Assembly (NCBI RefSeq): GCF_019457945.1
Contig: NZ_JAHZSU010000003.1
Location: 744,001 to 808,000 of the forward strand
DNA length: 64,000 nucleotides
Origin: Ornithinimicrobium laminariae
GTDB taxonomy: Bacteria; Actinomycetota; Actinomycetes; Actinomycetales; Dermatophilaceae
Direction of reading: 5' to 3'
In this document: positions 18,181-26,700 of the stretch, piece after piece
How positions within the stretch are numbered: position 1 is the first letter of the stretch
Layout: each line of letters starts with the position of its first letter
The notes under the pieces: generated by a model
Seen by the model: the letters and a program-made list of their open reading frames with translations, nothing else
What the model was told of the DNA's origin: nothing
Databases searched by the model: none
Translations under genes and position numbers: made by a program

Positions 18181-19458
18181 ATGAACATTTGGGATGCGCC
18201 CGCTTCGACGAGCCCGATAAACGCCACCGTGCGGGTGCCAGGTAGTAAATCTTTGACTAACCGCTATCTCCTGCTCGCCGCCCTCGCCAAGGGCCCAAGC
18301 GTCATCCGACACCCACTCGTTTCGCGGGATACCACGTTGATGGTCGGTGCCCTGGAGCAGTTGGGAGTGGCAGTTAATCGCACCGAGGACGACTCGGCAT
18401 GGCACGTCACTCCCCCCTCAAAGTTCACCGGCGACATCACCATCGAATGCGGCTTGGCCGGGACTGTTATGCGGTTCGTGCCCCCCATTGCCGCGCTGGC
18501 CCGGGGACAGGTTCGCTTTGATGGAGATGCCAGTGCCCGCACTCGGCCAATGAGTGAGTTGCTCACCGGGTTGCGCGACCTCGGCGTCATGATCGACGAC
18601 GAAGGCGAGGCTCGATTGCCGTTTAGCTTGCACGCCACGGGCTCGGTCAAGGGTGGCCGGGTAGCCATTGACGCTAGCGCTTCCTCGCAGTTCATTTCCG
18701 CCCTCCTGTTGGCCGGCGCACGCTTCGAAGACGGCCTGACGGTGCGTCATACCGGGGACTCTGTGCCGAGTAGCGCGCATATCCAGATGACTCTTGAGAC
18801 GTTGCGCAACGCGGGGGTCCAGGTCTCTCGCCCAGATGACCACTCCTGGCGCGTCTGGCCAGGCGCAGTCCTTCCGTTTGATGTTGAGGTGGAGCCAGAC
18901 CTCTCATCAGCGGCCCCATTCGTTGCGCTGGCTGCCGTGACCGGTGGCACCGTGACAGTTGAGGGTTGGCCACAGAGCACCACGCAAGCCGGAGCAGAGA
19001 TCGCCGCGATTGCCCGCGAAATGGGTGCCGAAGTGTCGCTGACCGACAACGGCTTGGTTGTGACCGGTCCGCCCGTTGGCGAGTTGCTGGGATTAGACCG
19101 AGACCTGCATGAAGTCGGCGAACTCACCCCTGTGGTCGCGGCGATGGCTGCTGTCGCCAGCGGTCCATCAACCTTGCGTGGGGTGGCCCATTTGCGTGGC
19201 CACGAGACCGATCGTTTGGCCGCGCTGCAGGCCGAATTGGGTCGCATGGGCAGCGAGATTGAGCAAACCGCGGACGGCCTGACTATCGAGCCACGTTGGC
19301 TCGGCCCAGCACTACTGCAGACGTACCACGATCACCGGATGGCAATGGCGGCCGCCGTGCTGGGCGCCGTCGTGCCTGGAACGCGCGTCGAAGACGTCGA
19401 AACCACAGCCAAGACCTTCCCCGGATTCGAGCATGTCTGGGCTCAGGCGGTGGGCTGA
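18181..19458 (+). CDS. aroA: 3-phosphoshikimate 1-carboxyvinyltransferase (EPSP synthase)
   Basis: Sixth step of the shikimate pathway: joins phosphoenolpyruvate to shikimate-3-phosphate. Recognised by PGSKSLTNRYLLLAALA, CGLAGTVMRFVPPIAAL, DGDASARTRPM, SSQFISALLLAGA and the C-terminal YHDHRMAMAAAVLG. Length 425. TAGGAGC overlaps the previous stop and serves as ribosome site for ATG 18181. Its TGA overlaps the rsgA start by one base. Confidence 0.97.
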   Translation: MNIWDAPASTSPINATVRVPGSKSLTNRYLLLAALAKGPSVIRHPLVSRDTTLMVGALEQLGVAVNRTEDDSAWHVTPPSKFTGDITIECGLAGTVMRFVPPIAALARGQVRFDGDASARTRPMSELLTGLRDLGVMIDDEGEARLPFSLHATGSVKGGRVAIDASASSQFISALLLAGARFEDGLTVRHTGDSVPSSAHIQMTLETLRNAGVQVSRPDDHSWRVWPGAVLPFDVEVEPDLSSAAPFVALAAVTGGTVTVEGWPQSTTQAGAEIAAIAREMGAEVSLTDNGLVVTGPPVGELLGLDRDLHEVGELTPVVAAMAAVASGPSTLRGVAHLRGHETDRLAALQAELGRMGSEIEQTADGLTIEPRWLGPALLQTYHDHRMAMAAAVLGAVVPGTRVEDVETTAKTFPGFEHVWAQAVG

Positions 19459-20465
19459 TGGGTCGCTACGACCACTACGAAGACTCCGTACGCTCACGCC
19501 CCAGTCGGCGAGGGACGCGGCCACGGACCAAGGACCGCCCCAGCCATGACGACGCCGAGATTGGCCTCGTCACCGGCGTCGACCGCGGGCGATTCACCAC
19601 CCAAGTCGAAGGCCGCACCGTGATTGCGATGCGCGCCCGCGAATTGGCCCGCGGCAAAGTCGTGGTCGGCGATCGCGTAGCCATCGTGGGCGACACCTCT
19701 GGCCAGACAGACGCGCTAGCTCGCATCGTGCGCATTGAAGAGCGCGACTCGGTGTTGCGACGCAGCGCAGATGACTCCGACCGCGTTGAGCGAGTCATCG
19801 TGGCAAATGCCGACCAACTCGTGATTGTCACTGCGCTAGCGGACCCACCGCCGAGGCCGCGGATGATCGACCGATGTTTGGTCGCGGCGTATGACGCTGG
19901 GTTGGATCCGCTCTTGGTGCTCACCAAAGCAGACCTGCACGACCCCAGTGAACTGGTGGCTCAATACGACGCACTCGACCTGCCGTATGTGGTGATTGCC
20001 CTGGGGCCAGACGGTCAGAGCACCGATGATGCCGGGTTGGCTGCCCTGCGCGAGCAGCTCAAGGACAAGACCTCCGTATTGGTGGGGCACTCCGGCGTCG
20101 GGAAGTCCACCCTCGTGAACGCGCTCGTACCGGATGCCAGCCGGACCACTGGCGTCGTCAACGACGTGACTGGCCGCGGACGGCATACCTCGACGAGTTC
20201 CTTTGCTTTGCCCCTTCCCAAAGGCGGGTGGGTGGTCGACACGCCTGGCGTGCGCTCCTTCGGATTGGGCCACGTCGACCCTGGGACGTTCTTGCAACAC
20301 TTCGACGACCTAGCCCCTGGCGCAGATGGCTGCCCCCGAGGCTGTAGCCACGATGAGCCTGAGTGTGGCCTTGACGCCTATGTCGCCAGCGGTGCTGCCG
20401 GGCCCAACGGCGCGTCTCGACTCGACTCATTGCGCCGTTTGTTGGGCAGTCGGACCGGCGAATAG
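19458..20465 (+). CDS. rsgA: Ribosome small subunit-dependent GTPase RsgA
   Basis: Circularly permuted GTPase that assists 30S maturation. An N-terminal OB domain (about 30-115) is followed by G4 TKAD (156-159), G1 GHSGVGKST (210-218) and G3 DTPG (261-264), in the permuted order of the family. Zinc ligands C292, C296, H298 and C303 form the C-terminal zinc domain. The basic N-terminus (RPSRRGTRPRTKDRP) is typical of actinobacterial RsgA. ATG 19458 shares its A with the aroA stop. Length 335. Confidence 0.95.
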   Translation: MGRYDHYEDSVRSRPSRRGTRPRTKDRPSHDDAEIGLVTGVDRGRFTTQVEGRTVIAMRARELARGKVVVGDRVAIVGDTSGQTDALARIVRIEERDSVLRRSADDSDRVERVIVANADQLVIVTALADPPPRPRMIDRCLVAAYDAGLDPLLVLTKADLHDPSELVAQYDALDLPYVVIALGPDGQSTDDAGLAALREQLKDKTSVLVGHSGVGKSTLVNALVPDASRTTGVVNDVTGRGRHTSTSSFALPLPKGGWVVDTPGVRSFGLGHVDPGTFLQHFDDLAPGADGCPRGCSHDEPECGLDAYVASGAAGPNGASRLDSLRRLLGSRTGE

Positions 20466-20513
20466 CCGACTGTGCTGCGGCCCCGTGTCCACAGGTTCGG
20501 ACATACAGCCAGA

Positions 20514-20519
20514 TAGCGT
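20514..20519 (+). promoter_or_regulatory. Putative leaderless -10 of hisN (TAGCGT)
   Basis: TAGCGT, six bases, then GTG 20526. Confidence 0.5.
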
Positions 20520-20525
20520 AGGGCC

Positions 20526-21320
20526 GTGGTCTCCTATGCCGATGACATGCAACTTGCTCATGTGCTTGCCGATGCTGTCGAGAAGTACACGACCGACAAT
20601 TTTCACTCTTCCGAGTTGGAGGTTTCGCTCAAAGACGATGGCTCGCTGGTAACAAACGCCGACAAGCACACTGAGCACCTGTTGCGTCGCCAACTGCTGC
20701 GGGCCCGCCCCCGGGACGTTGTGCAGGGCGAAGAACTGCCCACCACCGGGCACGGCGAGCGCCGCTGGATCATTGACCCCATTGACGGCACCTCCAACTA
20801 CATTCGCGGGGTACCTGTCTGGGCCACCCTCATTGCGCTGGTCGTCGATGACGAGCCGGTGTTGGGCTTGGTTTCCGCACCAGCCTTGAATCGTCGCTGG
20901 TGGGCAGCCGTCGGCAGTGGCGCCTGGACTGGACGGCGCCTGTCGGGAGCCAACCAGATCAACGTCTCAGACACCTCGGTGATGGAGCACGCCTCGCTGT
21001 CGCACGCGTCGCTCGACAAGTGGTGGGACCACCCGCAACACATCGGGTTTTTGTCTCTAGCCCAACGTTGTTGGCGCACTCGCGGGTATGGAGACTTTTG
21101 GACCCATGTCTTAGTTGCGGAAGGAGCCGTCGATATCGGAGTAGACCCAAGCCTGGCTGTGCACGACATGGCGGCGTTGGCGCCGATCGTGACTGAAGCA
21201 GGTGGCCGATTCACCGATCTTGATGGCATTGATGGACCGTATGGCTTGAGCGCTGTCGCCACCAATGGCGTGCTGCACGAAGAGACGCTGCGTACCCTGC
21301 GCCAGCGCGCAGTCGGCTAA
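20526..21320 (+). CDS. hisN: Histidinol-phosphatase, inositol monophosphatase family
   Basis: Removes phosphate from histidinol phosphate in histidine synthesis. Metal-binding motifs: GEEL (residues about 74-77) and WIIDPIDGTSNYIRGVPVWATLIAL with the DPIDGT core, and a later metal-binding DMAAL. VSAPALNRRWWAA is typical of actinobacterial HisN rather than inositol monophosphatase. Length 264. GTG start 20526 aligns with mycobacterial HisN and follows a -10-like hexamer by 6 bases. A terminator follows. Confidence 0.88.
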   Translation: MVSYADDMQLAHVLADAVEKYTTDNFHSSELEVSLKDDGSLVTNADKHTEHLLRRQLLRARPRDVVQGEELPTTGHGERRWIIDPIDGTSNYIRGVPVWATLIALVVDDEPVLGLVSAPALNRRWWAAVGSGAWTGRRLSGANQINVSDTSVMEHASLSHASLDKWWDHPQHIGFLSLAQRCWRTRGYGDFWTHVLVAEGAVDIGVDPSLAVHDMAALAPIVTEAGGRFTDLDGIDGPYGLSAVATNGVLHEETLRTLRQRAVG

Positions 21321-21336
21321 GACTCCACACAGTCGA

Positions 21337-21371
21337 AAGGCCACCACCTCCGCCTAGGAGATGGTGGCCTT
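21337..21371. terminator. Terminator between convergent hisN and ndh
   Basis: AAGGCCACCACCTCC and GGAGATGGTGGCCTT form a 15-bp stem with one mismatch. It is suitable for both converging transcripts. Confidence 0.85.
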
Positions 21372-21385
21372 CGTCGTTGGTGTGA

Positions 21386-22837
21386 CTATTCGCCCGTCTG
21401 ACCCGCCTCTTGTGCGGCTTCTTGGGCGGCCTCTTCGGCCTGTCGACGCATGGACGGACTGGCGTTCTTGCCGGGTCCGATCTTGCGGGTCGCGACTTCT
21501 CGCAACGCCTTGCCTTCGCCGGACTCCAAGGCCAATCGCCCAAACACTTGCTGCTCGGTGAAGGTGCGCTCGGAGCGATCCTTGCCGATCCAGGTTACAG
21601 CCCAGCCGACCAGCGTAGTCACCTGAGACTTGAAGCCAATGATGTAGAAGAGGTGCACGACTAGCCACATCATCCAGGCGAGGAAGCCGGTGATCCGCAA
21701 CTTGCCCACTTCGGCGATCGCCCGGAAGCGAGAGATCGTTGCCATGTTGCCCTTGTCGAAGTATTTAAAGGGCTTGCTGGGTGCTTCATCGCCGTCCAGG
21801 GTGCGCTTGATCTGGTCGGCAGAGTGCTTGCCACCCTGAATCGCGACCTGAGCAACACCGGGAAGGTTGTCGAGCGACATCATGTCGCCAACAACGAAGA
21901 TTTCGGGGTGGCCCTTGATCGTAAGGTCGGGCTCAACCGGGACTCGGCCAGCGCGGTCAACCTGAACGCCCGCCTGGTCTCCGACAATCTTGCCCAGCGG
22001 ACTAGCGCTGACTCCCGCAGCCCAGACCTTCGTGGCCGAGTCGATGCGGTGCCGGTCCTTGTTCTCGTCAAGGTACTCAAGACCCTGACCGTCAACATCA
22101 ACGACCATTGCGTTCAGACGGACGTCGATGCCCAACTTGGACAGTTGCGTGTGCGCCTTCTCGCGCAGCTCCTCGTGGAAGGGACCGAGGACGCTCGGCG
22201 CACCGTCGAGCAGGATGATCTTGGCGTCGCCTGGATCAAAGTGTCGGAAGTCGCGCTTCAAGGTGCGCTGGGCCAACTCCACCAACTGGCCAGCCATCTC
22301 AACGCCGGTGGGGCCAGCGCCGACGACCACGAAGGTCATCAAGCGGTCCAGCATCTCCTGGTCACCCCGTGCTGCGGCGACCTCGGCGAGTTCGAACGCA
22401 CCGTAGATACGACCACGCAGCTCAAGCGCATCATCAATGCTCTTCATGCCGGGGGCGTTACGGGCGAAGTGGTCGTTGCCGAAATATGACTGTTGGGCGC
22501 CGGCGGCCATCAACAGGTAGTCGTAGTCGTATTCGAGTTCGACACCCAGAGTGTTGGCGGTGACGCGCTTCGCCTCGATGTCGATGTCTGTCACATCGCC
22601 CAATACGACTTCGGCGTTGTCTTGCTTGGAGAGAATCTCACGAGTTGCCGGGGCCACCTCGCCAGGAGACAGAATCCCCGTGGCCACCTGGTAGAGCAGG
22701 GGCTGAAAGAGGTGGTGGCTCGTCTTGGCGATCAATGTGATGTCGACGTCGGCCTTCTTCAGCTTCTTGGCGGCAAACAAGCCACCGAAGCCGGATCCGA
22801 TGATGACGACGCGGGGTCGACTGGTGGGAGCGCTCAT
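21386..22837 (-). CDS. ndh: Type II NADH dehydrogenase (Ndh-2)
   Basis: Single-subunit, non-proton-pumping NADH:quinone oxidoreductase at the inner face of the membrane. FAD-binding GSGFGG at residues 14-19, HHLFQPLLYQVATGILSPGE, the second Rossmann motif VVGAGPTGVEMAGQL for NADH, and GDMMSLDNLPGVAQVAIQGG. A C-terminal hydrophobic segment (ITGFLAWMMWLVVHLFYIIGF) anchors it to the membrane. Length 483. ATG 22837 lies 6 bases after TAGGCT (probable leaderless start), and an iron-box-like palindrome lies just upstream. Confidence 0.95.
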   Translation of the reverse strand: MSAPTSRPRVVIIGSGFGGLFAAKKLKKADVDITLIAKTSHHLFQPLLYQVATGILSPGEVAPATREILSKQDNAEVVLGDVTDIDIEAKRVTANTLGVELEYDYDYLLMAAGAQQSYFGNDHFARNAPGMKSIDDALELRGRIYGAFELAEVAAARGDQEMLDRLMTFVVVGAGPTGVEMAGQLVELAQRTLKRDFRHFDPGDAKIILLDGAPSVLGPFHEELREKAHTQLSKLGIDVRLNAMVVDVDGQGLEYLDENKDRHRIDSATKVWAAGVSASPLGKIVGDQAGVQVDRAGRVPVEPDLTIKGHPEIFVVGDMMSLDNLPGVAQVAIQGGKHSADQIKRTLDGDEAPSKPFKYFDKGNMATISRFRAIAEVGKLRITGFLAWMMWLVVHLFYIIGFKSQVTTLVGWAVTWIGKDRSERTFTEQQVFGRLALESGEGKALREVATRKIGPGKNASPSMRRQAEEAAQEAAQEAGQTGE

Positions 22838-22843
22838 ACTTCA

Positions 22844-22849
22844 AGCCTA
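22844..22849 (-). promoter_or_regulatory. Putative leaderless -10 of ndh (TAGGCT)
   Basis: TAGGCT on the minus strand, six bases, then ATG. The same hexamer and spacing occur at 60267. Confidence 0.55.
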
Positions 22850-22852
22850 GAG

Positions 22853-22871
22853 GTAGGTAGACCTAACCTGA
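22853..22871 (-). promoter_or_regulatory. Possible DtxR/IdeR-type iron box over the ndh promoter
   Basis: The minus strand reads TCAGGTTAGGTCTACCTAC, which agrees with the IdeR consensus TTAGGTTAGGCTAACCTAA at 14 of 19 positions. It begins 3 bases upstream of the -10, where a repressor would block polymerase. Regulation by iron is an inference. Confidence 0.4.
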
Positions 22872-23008
22872 GCCGCAAGGGTGCTTTTTGGCCTGTGAGA
22901 CCTCGCACAGTGTCGATGCGTAATACCCGCAGGCGTATGAGCGTTGAGCCTACATAATGAATCCCAACGCACTCTAGAAGCCCATGGAAGTCGGCCTCGT
23001 GCGACTTC

Positions 23009-23242
23009 GTGCCGCTCCTGATTCACAATAACAAGCCGGGTAGGGACGCCGAGGTCTTGGCTGCATTCGGCGAGCCAGCCTGCAACTTTCAGGTTGTCCG
23101 CTTGCTGAACGCTGATGGCGAAGACATCATTGAGCGCCGCGATCGCGTCTGGGAGACGAAGCCCCTCGCGCAGCGCATGATCCGCACCTTGAAGTCTCAC
23201 GGTCAAGATGTGCCCGACCACTTGCTGCATCTCAGCGTCTAG
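23009..23242 (+). pseudogene. Truncated unrecognised ORF upstream of the tRNA genes
   Basis: An open frame runs from 22961 to TAG 23242; the first usable start is GTG 23009 (77 residues). It reads PLLIHNNKPGRDAEVLAAFG and ends with DVPDHLLHLSV, with ordinary codon use, so it looks like real protein sequence. No Shine-Dalgarno site or -10 hexamer precedes GTG, and two stop codons (22955 TAA, 22958 TGA) close the frame upstream. This suggests a gene remnant that has lost its N-terminus, although a short intact gene is possible. The fold is not recognised; there is one Cys only (EPAC), against an active thioredoxin. Confidence 0.45.
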
Positions 23243-23292
23243 TCGATCTGGCCGCAAAGACAACTGTCGCCGACCTAGCAGGCATGCAAAAG

Positions 23293-23318
23293 GCCCCCGA
23301 TCCATATGGATCGGGGGC
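23293..23318 (-). terminator. Terminator of first tRNA-fMet gene
   Basis: GCCCCCGATCC and GGATCGGGGGC with an ATAT loop, a perfect 11-bp stem followed on the minus strand by CTTTT. Confidence 0.9.
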
Positions 23319-23328
23319 TTTCGGCGCT

Positions 23329-23405
23329 TGGTAGCGGGGGCAGGATTTGAACCTGCGACCTCCGGGTTATGAGCCCGGCGAGCTACCGAACTGCTCCACC
23401 CCGCG
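23329..23405 (-). tRNA. tRNA-fMet (CAU), initiator
   Basis: The minus strand gives a 77-base cloverleaf beginning CGCGGGGTGGAGCAG with anticodon loop CTCATAA and an encoded CCA. Initiator features are the unpaired 1-72 position (C1 against U72) and three consecutive G-C pairs in the anticodon stem (GGG/CCC). The T arm is GCAGG-TTCAAAT-CCTGC. Followed by a terminator. Confidence 0.97.
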
Positions 23406-23480
23406 TCGGTAACACCAGTCTACGGCATCACAGGGGCTGCTCTGTCCTGCTGCAGACGCTACGCGCGTAGGCATGCAGAA

Positions 23481-23508
23481 GGCCCCCGATCCATAAGGAT
23501 CGAGGGCC
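23481..23508 (-). terminator. Terminator of second tRNA-fMet gene
   Basis: GGCCCCCGATCC and GGATCGAGGGCC with an ATAA loop and one C-A mismatch, followed by CTTCT on the minus strand. A diverged copy of the terminator at 23293. Confidence 0.8.
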
Positions 23509-23517
23509 TTTGACGCT

Positions 23518-23594
23518 TGGTAGCGGGGGCAGGATTTGAACCTGCGACCTCCGGGTTATGAGCCCGGCGAGCTACCGAACTGCTCCACCCCGCG
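23518..23594 (-). tRNA. tRNA-fMet (CAU), initiator, second copy
   Basis: Same 77-base sequence as the gene at 23329, with the same initiator features and encoded CCA. The two genes are tandem on the minus strand, 112 bases apart. Confidence 0.97.
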
Positions 23595-23652
23595 TCGGTG
23601 AACACAATTCTACGTGAGGCCAGGAGCGACACCAAATCGACCTCCCAGACAG

Positions 23653-23690
23653 CGCTGAGGGCCTTCTAGAAATCTAGAAGGCCCTCAGCG
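23653..23690. terminator. Perfect 18-bp hairpin after the UPF0182 gene
   Basis: CGCTGAGGGCCTTCTAGA and its exact complement, separated by AA. It lies 16 bases after the UPF0182 stop and before the tRNA genes. There is no long T-run, but the stem is strong enough for a terminator or mRNA 3' end. Confidence 0.7.
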
Positions 23691-23706
23691 TCTAGTGGGT
23701 CTTAGC

Positions 23707-26700
23707 TCACGGAGTAGCCGTGGCCTCAGCATCGTCAGTAGGCGCCACGCTCACCGAACCGCTAGGCGAGATCGCCACGGCACGGTTGATTGCGGACTCC
23801 AGACGCTCCTGCGCCTCGCCGTAGGCAACCAGGTCGCCCTCACGCAGCGCTGCCTGACCGTCGGCATAGGCGGCCTCAATGTCGGCCAGAGCCTCTTCGA
23901 GGTCTGCCGGCACCGGCTCATCGGTTTCGCTCGGGCTGGGGCTCGGGCTGGGGCTCGGGCTGGGGCTGGCCGTGCTGTCGTCGCCATCGGGCACCGGCAC
24001 TTCCGTGCCATCAACTGGTGCGTCCGTCCCGGTCCCTGAGTCGGGTGCCGTAGCTCCAGAGTCTCCGCCGAACAACTCATCCAGAGCGCCGTCCAAGGTG
24101 TCAGACCACGCGAGGTCGTTACCAAAGGCGACAACAACCAAACGCTGCAACGGATACGACGAGCCGCTACTGGCTTGAACATAGATCGGCTCGACGTAGA
24201 GCAAACCGCCACCGATCGGCAAGGTCAGCAGGTTACCCAACTGAACAGTCGATCCTGCCTGTCGGTTCAAACTCAAGAACTGGCTCAACGTCTGAGTGAA
24301 CGCCTCTGACGTTTCGTTTGACGACTCAATCTCGTTCTGGAACTGGCCCGGACCAGTCACTGTCGTCTCACGCGGCAACTCCAGCACTCGGAGTTGCCCA
24401 TAGCCTTCTCGAGGCGCACCCGCCTCATCTCCGGCATCAGCATCCGCTGCCATGTAGCCGACCAAGTTTTGCCGGTCGCTACCACTGGGGATGAAGTTAG
24501 TCGTCAGAGAGAAGGTCGGCTCATCCTGATCCGGCATCGCGATGCTCAGGTAATACGGCGGCATGTCCTGCGGCGTCGCACTCTCGGCGCTGGGGTCTTC
24601 TGAGATGTTCCAGAAGTCGGTTCCACCGAAGAAGGCCTCGGCCGAGTCAACGTGGTAGCGAGTCATCACTTCACGCTGAACCTTGAAGAGGTCTTCGGGG
24701 TAGCGCAGGTGTGACATCAACTCTCCGTCGATGTCATCCAGCGGGCGCACGGTGCCATCGAAAGCCTGCGACCAAGCCATCAGCAATGGGTCTTCCTCGT
24801 CCCAGGCATACAACTGGATGGAGCCGTCGTAGGCGTCCACCGTTGCCTTTACTGAGTTGCGGATGTAGTTGATGTCTCCGGAGCCTATCGCCTGAACGTT
24901 GCCCGCCGAAGCCACCAGGGAGTCTGCGGTTGCGTCGTCCAAACCCTCCAACTGGGAGTACGGGTAGTCCGCGGAGGTCGTGTAGCCGTCAACGATCCAC
25001 TGGATGCGACCGTCCACCACTGCGGGGTAGGGGTTTCCGTCCAACTCCAACCACGGGGCCACACGCTCAACACGCTCACGTGGCTCACGGTGGTCAAGGA
25101 TCCGCGACTCTTCGTTAACGCCGTCGGAGAGCAAGATCTCTAGCTCGCGGTACTTCAGGGCATACGCCATCTGTCGTGCCGTCGAGCCAACCGAGACGCC
25201 GCCACCACCGGTGTAGGTGTTTCGCGTTTCACCGCTGGCGTTCTGGCTGTCCGGGAAGTCCAACTCACGTGGGGTTGCGCCTTCGGGTGCTCCGACGATG
25301 GAGTAGTTAGGCGAGGATTCGCCGAAGTAAATCCGCGGCTCGTAGTCACCCAATTCACCGACCGGCGGGATGTTGCGCTCAAAGAAGATGGGCTCGCCAT
25401 CTGCGGTACGACGGTTACCGTACGCAGCGACCGCACCGAATCCGTGCGTGTAAACCGTGTGGTCATTGACCCAGTTGCGCTGCCCGTCCGGCACGCCATC
25501 AAGGTCGATCTCACGCAGAGCCACAACAGTGTCAACGCGCTCGCCATCAACGTCATAGCGGTCCACGTCTAGCGCCTCGGGGAACTGGTAGTAACCACGA
25601 ACACCCTGCAACTGCCGGAAGGTCGGGGAGACAACTGACGGGTCAACAATGCGGATGCCCGGGACTGTGGCCGCGTCATCGCGCAATTGCCCAGGCGAGG
25701 CTTCCGTCTCTGCCTGGAACGGGATGAATTCGGTTTCGTCGAGGTCGTATGCGGCCAGGGTCGCGTCGATGTTGCGCTGAATGTAGGGCTCTTCGAGCAC
25801 TGCTTCGCTGGGTCGAACCTTTAGCGACTGCACCAGTGCTGGGTACGCGCCACCGACGAGCAGCGCGATCACAACGAGCCCAACGATGCCAATAATCGGC
25901 AGGCGCCAGGTCTTGGTCCAGATAGTGCTGATGAAGAAGATCGCCACCAGCAATGCCGCAATCGCCAACACCCCACGGGTGGGCAGCACGGCATTGACAT
26001 CCGTGTAGGTCAGGCCGGTAATGCGTTCGTGTCGGGCAGTGGTTAGTCCGTAGCGCTCCAGCCAGAAGGACAAGGCGCGCACCAGGACCAACGCGGCAAA
26101 CAGCAAAGCCAAATGCACACGAGCGGCCGGCGTTGTCCGCGGGCCCTCGCCCTGCAACTGGATGCCGCCATAGATGTAGTGAGTCAGCAAGGCAGCGATC
26201 AAGGCGATACCGAGCACCAGCGTCGCAAAGCTGACCGCAAACTCAATCAACGGCAAGGTGAAGACGTAAAAGCCCACGTCAAGGCCAAACTGGGGATCAG
26301 TGACACCGAAGGGCTGCCGGTTTAGCCACAACAGGACGGTGTCCCACTGCGCCAAGGCAGCCGTGCCAGCGAACGCACCCAAGGCTAACGGCGTAGCGAT
26401 GAACGCCAACTTGCGGACTGGCTCCAAGGCAGCACGGTAGCGGTCCAGGTTGGCCTGTTCAGGGCTGCTCGGCGCGTAAATTGGCCGCTTGCGGTAGGCC
26501 AAACTCAAGGACGTCCAAACCAGCAGGGCCGTGATGATTGCAGCAGCAGCAAACAGGCCGATCTGCGTCAACAGTCGGGTCGTCAGAACGCTGCGGTAGC
26601 CGACTGATTCGAACCACAAGAACTCGGTCCACAACTGCGCCAACCACGTGATGATCGCTGCAGCGGCGACGACAATCGCGATCGTCGGGCCGAGCCGGCC

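Larger units (their letters stand above)
23281..23415. repeat. Duplicated tRNA-fMet/terminator unit, copy 1
   Basis: GGCATGC, a terminator and the whole initiator tRNA plus GTCGGT(G)AACAC are repeated almost identically at 23470-23605. This is a tandem segmental duplication of about 135 bases. Confidence 0.85.
23470..23605. repeat. Duplicated tRNA-fMet/terminator unit, copy 2
   Basis: Near-identical copy of 23281-23415. Differences lie mainly in the terminator stem and in one inserted base near the distal end. Confidence 0.85.

Noticed and set aside
22955..23008. Selenocysteine read-through of TGA at 22958 to extend the truncated ORF
   Set aside because: A TAA stop lies directly before the TGA in the same frame, so read-through of one codon would not open the frame.
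22847..23305. 152-codon minus-strand frame between ndh and the tRNAs
   Set aside because: It is antisense to the more protein-like plus-strand frame, overlaps the ndh promoter and the tRNA terminator region, and has an unnatural composition.
23281..23605. Two closely spaced repeats resembling a short CRISPR array
   Set aside because: The repeated units are whole tRNA-fMet genes with terminators, only two copies, and no spacers of constant length or cas genes.
23929..23964. Three 12-bp tandem repeats as a possible regulatory array
   Set aside because: They lie in frame in the UPF0182 gene and encode a Ser/Pro linker; a coding repeat explains them.
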